Positions 1-6,237 of a DNA stretch of 7,094 bases are shown here, in pieces. The notes under the pieces are model-generated. The model was not told where the DNA came from and searched no databases. It saw nothing but the letters and a program-made list of their open reading frames with translations. Within the stretch, counting starts at the first letter, position 1. Each line of letters begins with the position of its first letter. Both the position numbers and the translations under genes were made by a program. This stretch comes from an uncultured Acetatifactor sp. GTDB taxonomy: Bacteria > Bacillota > Clostridia > Lachnospirales > Lachnospiraceae. The stretch covers positions 1-7,094 of the forward strand of contig CAJUNZ010000120.1 in assembly GCA_910587755.1 (NCBI GenBank), written 5' to 3'.

Positions 1-50
1 GGCGACCACCGAGATCTACACCCTTTCCCTACACGACGCTCTTCCGATCT
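1..50 (+). other. Illumina P5/TruSeq adapter contamination
   Basis: These bases match bases 9 to 58 of the Illumina universal P5/TruSeq adapter, ending in the diagnostic CTCTTCCGATCT. There is one difference: C instead of T at position 22. This is library-construction sequence, not genome. The biological sequence starts at 51. The adapter is fused to the interior of a minus-strand gene and gives it six or so false codons and a false stop. The match rests on the well-known adapter sequence, recalled rather than searched. Confidence 0.98.
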
Positions 51-265
51 TCCGGGCCGTAGACGCTCTCATACTGGTTCCCTGTGTTGGTCAGATACAC
101 CATCACCTCCGGCACGGTGCAGGTCTCCCCGCCGATCTGGAACACATCCTCTTTCCCCAGGCCTGTGGTAAAGACCACCTTGTCCCCGCAGGACGCCAGG
201 GCTCCCAGGGAAAGCACGACCCACAGCAGCAGAACCGCCGCCCTCTTTCTCCAGCTCTTCCTCAT
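51..265 (-). CDS. N-terminal fragment of a SurA_N/foldase-like lipoprotein (3' end cut by adapter)
   Basis: This is the first 71 codons of an exported lipoprotein, read from the ATG at 265. The N-terminus has a basic start (MRKSWRKR), a hydrophobic core (about residues 9-22) and a lipobox, LASC, with the lipidated cysteine at residue 26. The mature part after the cysteine (VVFTTG, then VPEVMVYLTNT and QYESVYG) resembles the N-terminal region of SurA/PrsA-type peptidyl-prolyl isomerase lipoproteins common in Lachnospiraceae, which help secreted proteins fold at the outer face of the membrane. The parvulin-type catalytic domain, if present, lies outside the window. The start codon overlaps the ilvE stop as ATGA, so translation is probably coupled to ilvE. 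Real sequence ends at 51; the codons beyond it and the apparent stop are adapter. The lipoprotein call is strong, the foldase call moderate. Confidence 0.8.
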
Positions 266-1293
266 TCGATCACATGGATCCAGCCTTCCGGCGCCTGGAT
301 CCTGCCCATCTGGATGCCGGTGAGTGTGTCATACAGCTTCTTGGTCACAGGCCCCATCTCCGCCATGCCGCTGGAGAGACAGATCTCCCTGCCGTGGTCC
401 ACAATCTTACCCACCGGTGAGATCACCGCCGCCGTGCCGCAGAGGCCGCACTCCGCAAAGTCGCCCAGCTCATCCAGATATACCTCCCGCTCTGAAACTT
501 CAAGCCCCAGATATTCTTTGGCCACATGGAGCAGCGAACGCCTGGTGATGGAGGGCAGAATGCTGTCCGACTTGGGCGTCACAACCCCGCCATCCTTTGT
601 GACAAAGAGGAAATTGGCCCCTCCCGTCTCCTCCACCCTGGTTCGGGTACCCGGGTCAAGGTACATGTTTTCATCAAACCCCGCCTTGTGGGCGCCCACA
701 ATGGCGTGGAGGCTCATGGCATAGTTCAGGCCCGCCTTGATGCTGCCTGTCCCATGGGGCGCAGCCCGGTCAAAATCGCTCACACAGAGGGTCAGGGGCT
801 TTGCACCCCCTTTGAAATAAGGCCCCACCGGGGTACAGAATATCCGGAACTGGTACTCCTGGGAAGGCTTCACGCCGATGACGGAATCGCTGCCAAACAT
901 ATACGGGCGCAGGTAGAGAGTTGCCCCGCTGCCATAGGGAGGCACATAGGCGGCATTGGCCCTCACCACACTGGTCACTGCGTCCACAAAGCGTTCCCTG
1001 GGAAACACCGGCATCTCCAGCCGCCTGGCGGAAGCTTCCATCCGCTCCGCGTTCAGATCCGGACGGAAGGCCACAATGTGCCCGTCCTCCGTGGTGTAGG
1101 CCTTCAACCCCTCAAATATGGTCTGGGCGTACTGCAGAACCCCGGCGCACTCATTCAGCACCACATTGGCGTCCTCCGTAAGACAGCCCCCGTCCCAGGC
1201 CCCCTCTTTATAGTTGGACACATACCGCTTCTCCGTCTGAATATACCCAAAACCCAGGCTGCCCCAGTCAATCTCTTTCTTTTCCGCTGACAT
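262..1293 (-). CDS. ilvE: Branched-chain amino acid aminotransferase
   Basis: A complete 343-residue PLP enzyme of fold type IV, the usual length for the large Firmicutes branched-chain aminotransferase. It interconverts leucine, isoleucine and valine with their 2-oxo acids, using glutamate/2-oxoglutarate, in the cytoplasm. The PLP-binding lysine is K186 in GSIKAGLNYA. The class IV signature follows as VEETGGANFLFV (about 220-231), with E222 expected to contact the pyridine nitrogen. YGSGATLYLRP (about 120-130) and CGTAAVISPVG (about 285-295) are also typical. The ATG at 1293 is preceded by a GAGGAAA ribosome-binding site. The gene has its own probable promoter (1415-1443) with an operator-like palindrome, and its stop overlaps the start of the downstream lipoprotein gene by ATGA. 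No T-box or leader peptide of Ile/Leu/Val codons is evident in the 115-nt leader. The family is firm; the exact physiological direction is inferred. Confidence 0.96.
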   Translation of the reverse strand: MSAEKKEIDWGSLGFGYIQTEKRYVSNYKEGAWDGGCLTEDANVVLNECAGVLQYAQTIFEGLKAYTTEDGHIVAFRPDLNAERMEASARRLEMPVFPRERFVDAVTSVVRANAAYVPPYGSGATLYLRPYMFGSDSVIGVKPSQEYQFRIFCTPVGPYFKGGAKPLTLCVSDFDRAAPHGTGSIKAGLNYAMSLHAIVGAHKAGFDENMYLDPGTRTRVEETGGANFLFVTKDGGVVTPKSDSILPSITRRSLLHVAKEYLGLEVSEREVYLDELGDFAECGLCGTAAVISPVGKIVDHGREICLSSGMAEMGPVTKKLYDTLTGIQMGRIQAPEGWIHVIE

Positions 1294-1318
1294 TCTCTTT
1301 TCCTCATTTCCGCATTTT

Positions 1319-1364
1319 CGGCTGTTATGCTTTTTGCTGTTATTGATTCCTTCCGGCTGTTATG
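1319..1364 (-). repeat. Three short direct repeats (ATAACAGC) in the ilvE leader
   Basis: GCTGTTAT on the plus strand, ATAACAGC in the transcript, occurs at 1321-1328, 1336-1343 and 1356-1363. The two outer copies extend to an identical 11-mer, CGGCTGTTATG (1319-1329 and 1354-1364). They lie in the predicted untranslated leader between the ilvE promoter and its ribosome-binding site. The spacing is irregular (15 and 20 bp), and no function can be assigned. Confidence 0.5.
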
Positions 1365-1414
1365 TTGTCTGCCGCTGCCGGTTATCTTTTGGTTTTACCT
1401 TTTTTCTGCTACCA

Positions 1415-1443
1415 ATTATTATCCTTTTACAGGTAAAAGTCAA
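1415..1443 (-). promoter_or_regulatory. Predicted sigma-70-type promoter for ilvE
   Basis: Reading the minus strand, TTGACT (1443-1438) is followed after exactly 17 bp by AATAAT (1420-1415). It begins only five bases past the end of the dihydrofolate reductase gene and lies about 120 nt upstream of the ilvE start, so it would serve ilvE and the lipoprotein gene separately from the upstream operon. Confidence 0.65.
1424..1439. promoter_or_regulatory. Perfect palindrome in the ilvE promoter spacer (candidate operator)
   Basis: On the minus strand the sequence is CTTTTACCTGTAAAAG, two perfect 7-bp arms around a 2-bp centre. It fills most of the 17-bp spacer and overlaps the -35 hexamer by two bases, an arrangement typical of a repressor site. 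It does not match the CodY box or the Rex site as I know them. The regulator is unknown. Confidence 0.45.
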
Positions 1444-1448
1444 TACAT

Positions 1449-1943
1449 TCATCCACGCTTTCTCTCATATTTCAGAAAGGTGTAGGCAATATCAAAATAT
1501 GTCTGCTCCTCGCTCCCGGCCGTGATCTCCCACTCCGGATCCCGGTCCAGATCCGGGAACCAGGAGTCCGCCTCATAGGCATGGTCGATTCTGGTAATAT
1601 GGGCCGTATCGCAGAAAGGAAGCAGAAGCCGGTACACGCTCTCCCCTCCGATACAGTACACATCCTCCGGCATAACGCCCTGAAGCTCCCGCCGGAGTTC
1701 TTCCAGAGAGTGGACCACAGCGGCCCCTTTCACCTGGAGCTCCCGGTTTCTGGAGAAAATGATATTTTTCCTCCCTGGCAGGGGAATCCCCTGGGGAAAA
1801 GTCCCCAGAGTCCTGCGGCCGTAAACCACCACCCTGCCGGTGGTCTCCTCCCGGAAATGTTTCTGGTCATTGGGAATGCGGACCAGGAGCTGCCCTTTCA
1901 GGCCTATGCCCCAGTTCCTGTCCACCGCTGCGATCATATTCAT
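1449..1943 (-). CDS. dfrA: Dihydrofolate reductase
   Basis: A complete 164-residue enzyme of the chromosomal DHFR family. It reduces dihydrofolate to tetrahydrofolate with NADPH, supplying one-carbon units for thymidylate, purine and methionine synthesis, and is the target of trimethoprim. The N-terminus MNMIAAVDRNWGIG carries the first strand and the substrate/Met20 loop. D26 in IPNDQKHFRE is the expected catalytic acid. VVYGRRTLGTFP (about 39-50) is the cofactor-binding segment, with Y in place of the usual M before GR. IGGESVY (about 98-104) is the conserved GG motif. The ATG at 1943 has GGAGG nine bases upstream; an internal ATG two codons later is less well placed. It sits 51 nt after the beta-CASP gene on the same strand and is probably cotranscribed with it. 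No thyA, its frequent partner, is present. Confidence 0.95.
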   Translation of the reverse strand: MNMIAAVDRNWGIGLKGQLLVRIPNDQKHFREETTGRVVVYGRRTLGTFPQGIPLPGRKNIIFSRNRELQVKGAAVVHSLEELRRELQGVMPEDVYCIGGESVYRLLLPFCDTAHITRIDHAYEADSWFPDLDRDPEWEITAGSEEQTYFDIAYTFLKYERKRG

Positions 1944-1994
1944 CTCAATCTTCCTCCCTCTTTCCCTCCTGGCGTCCGGGTCCCTATATTCCCC

Positions 1995-3593
1995 TCACTG
2001 CCATTTGTCGCACAGGGAGTTGATCTGATCCGCAAATTTCCCCATGTCCTTGTTCGCCATGCCGTCGCACTTCTTGACCAGGGCCAGAAGCCTCTGAGCC
2101 GCCGCCAGAAGCCTTGCGTAGACGCTGGATGCAACGGACTTGGCCTTCTTCTTCACGGGCATGGGCACTCCTTCGTACTCCAGCTTTCCTGTGAGCAGGT
2201 TGAACACCGTACCGCTGTACGGGGCGTAGGCATTCTGCCCCTGCTCCACCTTCAGGCATTCCACAAAGTTATTGCACACGCTGTCCTCCCCGTGTACCAC
2301 GAACACCTTCCGGGGCTTCTCCTCAAAGCCTGAGATCCAGTGCAGCAGCCCGTTTTTGTCCGCGTGCCCGCTCATGCCCGCAAGCTTTTTAATCTGAGCC
2401 CGCACCTGAATGGACTCCCCGAACAGCCGGACCTCGTCAATGCCGTCCACAATCATCCGGCCCAGCGTTCCCACGGCCTGGTATCCCACAAAAAGGATGG
2501 TGCACTCAGGCCTCCACAGATTGTGCTTCAGATGATGCCGGATACGCCCTGCATCGCACATGCCCGAGGCGGAGATGATTACCTTGGGCGTTTCCATAAA
2601 GTTGATCTCCCTGGACTCGTCGCTGGTGATAGCAAGTTTCAGCCCTGCAAAAGAGATGGGATTGATGCCCTCCCGCACCATCTCCAGGGCGTCCCCCGCA
2701 AAGCACTCCATCCGGTTCTCCTGGAAAATCTCCGTGGCATCCACCGCAAGGGGACTGTCCACATACACCGGGAAATCCTCATGTCCCTTCACCAGCTGCC
2801 CCACCTTGATCTTGCGCAGGAAATAGAGCAGTTCCTGGGTACGGCCCACTGCAAAAGAAGGAATCACCACATTGCCGCCTCTGTCGAAAGTTTCTTTCAG
2901 GATGGCCGCCAGCTCTTTCACATAATCCGGCCGGTCTGTGGCGTGAAGTCTGTCCCCGTAGGTGGATTCCATCACCACATAATCCGCCTCTTTTGTGTTG
3001 ATGGGGTTGTGCAGCAGGGGCTGCAGCTTGTTGCCGATATCCCCGGAGAACACCACTTTCCTGGTGCTGCCATCCTCCGTAAGCCATACCTCAATGCTGG
3101 CGGAACCCAGCAGATGGCCGATATCCGTAAAGCGTATGGCCACCTGGTCGCAGACCTCTATCCGCTGTCCGTAATGGCAGGGGACGATCCGCCGGATCAC
3201 ACCCTCCGCATCCTCCATGGTATACAGCGGTTCCATGGTATTGAGGGATTCCGTTCTCTGGGCCTTGCGGTTCTTCCACTCTGCCTCCATCATCTGGATA
3301 TGGGCACAGTCACGGAGCATGATACTGCACAGATCCGCGGTGGCATCGGTGGCAAATACCTGCCCCCTGAAGCCCCTGGCATACAGAAGGGGCAGCAGAC
3401 CGGAATGGTCAATATGGGCATGGGTCAGGAAAACATAATCAATCCGGGCCTCCTCCACGGGAAGGGGCACATTCTCGAACATATCCACCCCCTGCTCCAT
3501 GCCGTAGTCCACCAGCATGTGCTTATCCCCCACCTGGATATAGTGGCAGCTGCCTGTAACCTCATGGTCGGAACCTACAAAAATCAGCTTCAT
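1995..3593 (-). CDS. Beta-CASP metallo-beta-lactamase-fold RNase (CPSF73/RMMBL-like)
   Basis: A complete 532-residue protein of the beta-CASP family, zinc-dependent nucleases that mostly process or degrade RNA. Visible metal ligands are the HxHxDH motif at 58-63 (THAHIDH), H160 in DIGHLLGSASIE and D185 in FSGDIG. Beta-CASP motifs are E209 in ESTYGD (motif A), H410 in SGHAD (motif B) and H434 in VVHGE (motif C). VVIPSFAVGRTQELLY (about 242-257) and ISASGMCDAGR (about 340-350) are hallmark segments of the subfamily related to the eukaryotic 3'-end endonuclease CPSF73. It differs from RNase J in architecture. After about residue 465 there is an unusual basic, helical C-terminal tail (KKKAKS, then a Leu/Ala-rich stretch). 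The ATG at 3593 follows AGGAGG at good spacing. The gene lies 49 nt after the ABC exporter gene. RNA rather than DNA as substrate is inferred. Confidence 0.92.
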   Translation of the reverse strand: MKLIFVGSDHEVTGSCHYIQVGDKHMLVDYGMEQGVDMFENVPLPVEEARIDYVFLTHAHIDHSGLLPLLYARGFRGQVFATDATADLCSIMLRDCAHIQMMEAEWKNRKAQRTESLNTMEPLYTMEDAEGVIRRIVPCHYGQRIEVCDQVAIRFTDIGHLLGSASIEVWLTEDGSTRKVVFSGDIGNKLQPLLHNPINTKEADYVVMESTYGDRLHATDRPDYVKELAAILKETFDRGGNVVIPSFAVGRTQELLYFLRKIKVGQLVKGHEDFPVYVDSPLAVDATEIFQENRMECFAGDALEMVREGINPISFAGLKLAITSDESREINFMETPKVIISASGMCDAGRIRHHLKHNLWRPECTILFVGYQAVGTLGRMIVDGIDEVRLFGESIQVRAQIKKLAGMSGHADKNGLLHWISGFEEKPRKVFVVHGEDSVCNNFVECLKVEQGQNAYAPYSGTVFNLLTGKLEYEGVPMPVKKKAKSVASSVYARLLAAAQRLLALVKKCDGMANKDMGKFADQINSLCDKWQ

Positions 3594-3618
3594 ACCTACT
3601 TCCTCCTTCTTGGAAATT

Positions 3619-3654
3619 GCCCTGTGAAATAGAGCCTGGGCACTATTTCAGGGC
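3619..3654 (-). promoter_or_regulatory. Intercistronic hairpin spanning the ABC exporter stop codon
   Basis: The arms GCCCT (3619-3623) with GAAATAG (3626-3632) pair with CTATTTC (3643-3649) and AGGGC (3650-3654). This gives 12 bp with a 2-nt bulge and a 10-nt loop. The exporter's TAG stop lies in one arm. No T-run follows in the minus-strand direction, only AATTTCC and then the next ribosome-binding site, so it is not a simple intrinsic terminator. It could stabilise or process the bicistronic mRNA. Confidence 0.5.
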
Positions 3655-5454
3655 GTTGGCCGTCTCATAAAAATGATAGTACATCCCTCTCCTTTCAATC
3701 AGCTGTTCGTGGTTTCCCTCCTCCACAATTCCCTCCTCCGTGAGCACCAGGATTCTGTCGGAATTCCTGATGCTGGAAAGCCTGTGGGCGATGGTGAGAG
3801 TGGTCCTGCCCTTGGAGAGTTCCCCCAGGGACTGGGCCACCGCAAACTCACTCTCATTGTCCAAAGCCGATGTGGCCTCGTCCAATACAATGATGGGAGG
3901 GTTCTTCAGGAACACTCTGGATATGCTGATGCGCTGCTTCTGGCCCCCGGAGAGCTTTACCCCCCGCTCCCCCACATAGGTGTCATAGCCGTCTTTCAGC
4001 CCCATAATGAAATCATGTGCTCCCGCCCGCCGGGCCGCCTCCTGCACCTCCTCCCTGGAGGCGCCCGGTCTTCCGTAGACAATATTTTCATAGATGGTAC
4101 CTGAGAACAGATACACATCCTGCTGCACAATGCCGATACTGCCCCGAAGGCTTTTTAAGGTAAAATGTTTGATATCCTCCCCGTCCAGGGTGATCCTGCC
4201 GGCGGAGACATCGTAAAACCTGGGGATCAAATTGCAGAGGGTGGTCTTGCCCCCGCCAGAAGGGCCCACAATGGCCACTTTCTCCCCTGAGTGAATGCTC
4301 AGATTCAGGTTTGCAAATACCTTATTATGGTCGTCCGGGTACTCAAAGCTGACATTTTCAAAGACAATATTGCCCTCTGTGTGTCCCAGTTCCACAGCAT
4401 CCGGTTCGTCAAAGATCTCAATGTCCGCGTCCATAATCTGCAGAAAACGCTCAATGCCCGTAAGCCCTCTCTGAAACTGCTCCGCAAACTCTATAATCCT
4501 GCGGATGGTGGCGATGAGGGTGGTCACATACAGCATGTAAGCCACCAGATCCCCGGGCTCCACCAGGCCCTTTATCATAAATATCCCCCCAGCCACCAGC
4601 ACCAGAAGGTACATCAGTCCGTCGAAAAGTTTTACCGTGGTGTTGAACGCCGCCATATAGCGGTATGTAAGCTTTTTTATGTCGAGGAAAGTGCCGTTGT
4701 CTTTCTCAAATTTCCTGGTCTCTATGTCCTCGTTGGTGAAGGCTTTCACCACCTTGTGTCCCAGAAGACTGTCCTCAATGCGGGCGTTCAGCTCCCCGAT
4801 CTGGTTCCTCTGCTTTCGGAAAGCCGCCCTCATGCGGAAGTTCAGAAGCATGCACACCACCAGCATCAGGGGCACGCACAGGAAAATAATCAGGGTCAGG
4901 GAAAGGCTGATGCCCGCCAGCACAGCAAAGGCAATCACGGCCTTGATACCTGCGATGAAGAACTCCTCCGGACAGTGATGGGCAAACTCCGTCACGTCGA
5001 AAAGGTCGTTGGTGATGCGGCCCATGATCTGGCCCACCTTGGTATTGTTATAATAAGTGTTGGAGAGCCGCTGCAGATGACCGTAGGCGTCCCGGCGCAT
5101 GTCTGTCTCAATCCTGGCTCCCATCACATGCCCCATGTCGGCCATGTAATAGCTGGCCAGACAGTCCACAATGCGCAGGCCGAAGTACAAAAGTCCCAGT
5201 CCTCCCACGGTCTTAACGGAGAGGGACGCCAGATCCCGGATCCCTTCATTTGTGATATACCGCATGATCAGCGGCAGCACAAGCTCACACACGGTGGTCA
5301 TGGCCGCACAGAACAGATCCAGCACCAGAGTGCCCCTGTACTTCTTAAAATAAGGGACAAACCTCCCCAGAAGTTCTTTTGTACTGTACTGCTTTGTTTC
5401 TGTTTGAATTTGAGATTGCTTTTGAGTCTGATTCTGAGCTCCTGTTTCCGCCAC
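3643..5454 (-). CDS. ABC exporter half-transporter (fused membrane and ATPase domains)
   Basis: A type I ABC exporter of about 603 residues with an N-terminal six-helix membrane domain (about 44-320) and a C-terminal ATPase. Numbered from the TTG at 5460, the ATPase shows Walker A GPSGGGKTT at 399-407, Q-loop VQQD at 445-448, signature LSGGQKQR at 503-510, Walker B IIVLDE at 523-528 and switch histidine H559 in IAHRLSS. All key residues are intact. It should work as a homodimer, or with a partner not in the window, in the cytoplasmic membrane; lipid, drug or peptide export are all possible. The N-terminus is low-complexity and Gln-rich. I prefer GTG at 5454, nine bases after GGAGG, over TTG at 5460, only three bases after it. 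It heads a likely operon with the beta-CASP RNase and dihydrofolate reductase genes. The family is certain; the substrate is unknown. Confidence 0.95.
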   Translation of the reverse strand: MAETGAQNQTQKQSQIQTETKQYSTKELLGRFVPYFKKYRGTLVLDLFCAAMTTVCELVLPLIMRYITNEGIRDLASLSVKTVGGLGLLYFGLRIVDCLASYYMADMGHVMGARIETDMRRDAYGHLQRLSNTYYNNTKVGQIMGRITNDLFDVTEFAHHCPEEFFIAGIKAVIAFAVLAGISLSLTLIIFLCVPLMLVVCMLLNFRMRAAFRKQRNQIGELNARIEDSLLGHKVVKAFTNEDIETRKFEKDNGTFLDIKKLTYRYMAAFNTTVKLFDGLMYLLVLVAGGIFMIKGLVEPGDLVAYMLYVTTLIATIRRIIEFAEQFQRGLTGIERFLQIMDADIEIFDEPDAVELGHTEGNIVFENVSFEYPDDHNKVFANLNLSIHSGEKVAIVGPSGGGKTTLCNLIPRFYDVSAGRITLDGEDIKHFTLKSLRGSIGIVQQDVYLFSGTIYENIVYGRPGASREEVQEAARRAGAHDFIMGLKDGYDTYVGERGVKLSGGQKQRISISRVFLKNPPIIVLDEATSALDNESEFAVAQSLGELSKGRTTLTIAHRLSSIRNSDRILVLTEEGIVEEGNHEQLIERRGMYYHFYETANALK

Positions 5455-5463
5455 TGTCAAATC

Positions 5464-5468
5464 CCTCC
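5464..5468 (-). promoter_or_regulatory. Ribosome-binding site deciding the ABC exporter start
   Basis: GGAGG on the minus strand lies 9 nt before GTG at 5454 and only 3 nt before TTG at 5460. Spacing therefore favours GTG as the start codon. Confidence 0.7.
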
Positions 5469-5537
5469 CCGGGCTGATTTTCTTTTCGTTTGTGCAGCAA
5501 TTACTGGTTCATGTCTATGTATTCTCTCTATATGTTT

Positions 5538-5566
5538 ATTGTATCCTGATATCTCCCCCGCCGCAA
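5538..5566 (-). promoter_or_regulatory. Predicted promoter of the ABC exporter / beta-CASP RNase / dfrA unit
   Basis: On the minus strand TTGCGG (5566-5561) and TACAAT (5543-5538) are separated by exactly 17 bp. It lies about 75 nt upstream of the exporter start with no gene between. The -35 element is weak (four of six), the -10 is good. It points away from the tRNA promoter, making this a divergent control region. Confidence 0.5.
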
Positions 5567-5699
5567 GTCATAAATGAGAAATTATCATACGAAAATTTTT
5601 TGCAGGTATCTATTTCAGATTTTATTTTAAGGTATTTCAGGCTGTTTTGAATGCTTTTAAATTTTTTTGAGATTTTTTTAAAATTTTTCCAAAACAGGG
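5567..5699. promoter_or_regulatory. AT-rich divergent intergenic region with phased T-tracts
   Basis: This stretch separates the minus-strand exporter promoter from the plus-strand tRNA promoter. It is strongly AT-rich against the GC-rich genes to its left. Three T-tracts start at 5662, 5673 and 5684, exactly 11 bp apart, just upstream of the tRNA -35 box. That suggests intrinsic curvature or an UP-element-like contact for RNA polymerase. I see no gene here. Confidence 0.45.
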
Positions 5700-5728
5700 T
5701 TGACATCCGGGAGGCTTTATAGTAGAAT
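5700..5728 (+). promoter_or_regulatory. Predicted promoter of tRNA-Gly
   Basis: A perfect -35 TTGACA (5700-5705) is followed after 17 bp by TAGAAT (5723-5728). Transcription should begin near 5735, leaving a leader of about 30 nt that contains a small hairpin, GAAGC (5740-5744) with GCTTC (5751-5755). Confidence 0.85.
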
Positions 5729-5763
5729 AACTTTTGTCCGAAGCACACAGGCTTCAAGGATAT

Positions 5764-5836
5764 GCGATAGTGGCTCAGTTGGTAGAGCGCCACCTTGCCA
5801 AGGTGGAAATCGCGGGTTCGAGTCCCGTCTATCGCT
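5764..5836 (+). tRNA. tRNA-Gly (anticodon GCC)
   Basis: A complete 73-nt cloverleaf. The acceptor stem is GCGATAG (5764-5770) with CTATCGC (5829-5835). The D stem is GCTC/GAGC. The anticodon stem is CCACC/GGTGG around the loop TTGCCAA, with anticodon GCC at 5797-5799. The T arm is GCGGG, loop TTCGAGT, CCCGT. The discriminator is T at 5836, as usual for bacterial glycine tRNAs. The CCA end is not encoded. A run of T starts at the discriminator base, so termination may occur right at the mature 3' end. It reads GGC and GGU codons. It marks the change from the GC-rich operon to the mosaic right arm. Confidence 0.98.
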
Positions 5837-5891
5837 TTTTTAATGCCAGTATTTATCAAGGTTTTGAGGTATGATAAAACATAAGGTAATC

Positions 5892-5933
5892 AAAAAGGTG
5901 ATCAATGTTAGATTGATTGCTTTTTTTCTTTTT
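5892..5933 (+). terminator. Hairpin terminator downstream of tRNA-Gly
   Basis: ATCAAT (5901-5906) pairs with ATTGAT (5912-5917) around GTTAG. The stem can extend with wobble pairs and A-T pairs to the AAAAA at 5892-5896. It is followed by TTTTTTTCTTTTT (5921-5933). A T-run of five also follows on the minus strand, so it could act in both directions and insulate the tRNA from the right arm. Confidence 0.65.
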
Positions 5934-6140
5934 ACCGTGAAGCATTTCTTTTACAATGCTTTAAATTCTGGTATATTGTCCAGCACTTTTGACTTTAAAT
6001 GAAGCTGTCAATGGATTGATAAATAGATTATTAGAAAATGAAATACCAGAAATAAAGGAACAAATATTATTGAATTATAGAAAGAACTTATATTGTACCC
6101 AGTATATAATGTTCCCATAACCCAATCACAACAGCCCCTT
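5934..6140 (+). other. AT-rich stretch with a small open frame, unrecognised
   Basis: No recognisable gene. One plus-strand frame is open from 5965 to the stop at 6118-6120 (51 codons). A possible TTG start at 5989 would give 43 residues beginning LTLNEAVNGLINRLLE, a plausible helical, charged sequence. A second frame just upstream (GTG at 5937, reading VKHFFYNALNSG) ends where this one begins to look protein-like, which would fit a frameshifted remnant. Neither has a ribosome-binding site. Codons are TTA, ATA, AGA and AAT, quite unlike the left operon. Most likely a decayed piece of an AT-rich mobile or phage gene. Confidence 0.3.
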
Positions 6141-6237
6141 GACAATTTAATAGACTTTGCCCCCCAATCGGTCTTCTGATAAAGAAAATAGATCAGCTTG
6201 AAAGCAGAATTGAAGAACTAGTACAGCATTGCTCAAA
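6141..6237 (+). pseudogene. Possible IS66-family transposase fragment (weak)
   Basis: The plus strand encodes LIKKIDQLESRIEELVQHCSNS (in part; frame of GATCAG at 6191), preceded in another frame by PLDNLIDFAPQSVF. A short coiled coil followed by Q-x-x-S-N-S resembles the N-terminus of IS66 TnpC proteins, where a coiled coil leads into QNSSNSSKPPSSD. The similarity stops exactly where the IS630 remnant begins on the other strand (about 6238). The match is short and based on pattern recall, so it is tentative. Confidence 0.25.

Noticed and set aside
1294..1414. T-box or amino-acid attenuator upstream of ilvE
   Set aside because: No T-box core sequence, no leader peptide rich in Ile/Leu/Val codons and no terminator hairpin with a T-run were found.
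2340..3632. Long plus-strand open frame (430 codons)
   Set aside because: Entirely antisense to the beta-CASP RNase, which has all catalytic motifs; the His/Pro-rich translation is typical of a shadow frame.
4291..5577. Long plus-strand open frame (428 codons)
   Set aside because: Antisense to the ABC exporter gene; His/Gln-rich shadow with no domain.
5536..5859. Minus-strand open frame containing DGTRTRDFHLGKVALYQL
   Set aside because: It is the antisense of tRNA-Gly, a well-known spurious protein pattern, continued into AT-rich non-coding DNA.
6139..6144. TTGACA hexamer as a possible promoter
   Set aside because: No acceptable -10 at 16-18 bp; the position falls in a C-run.
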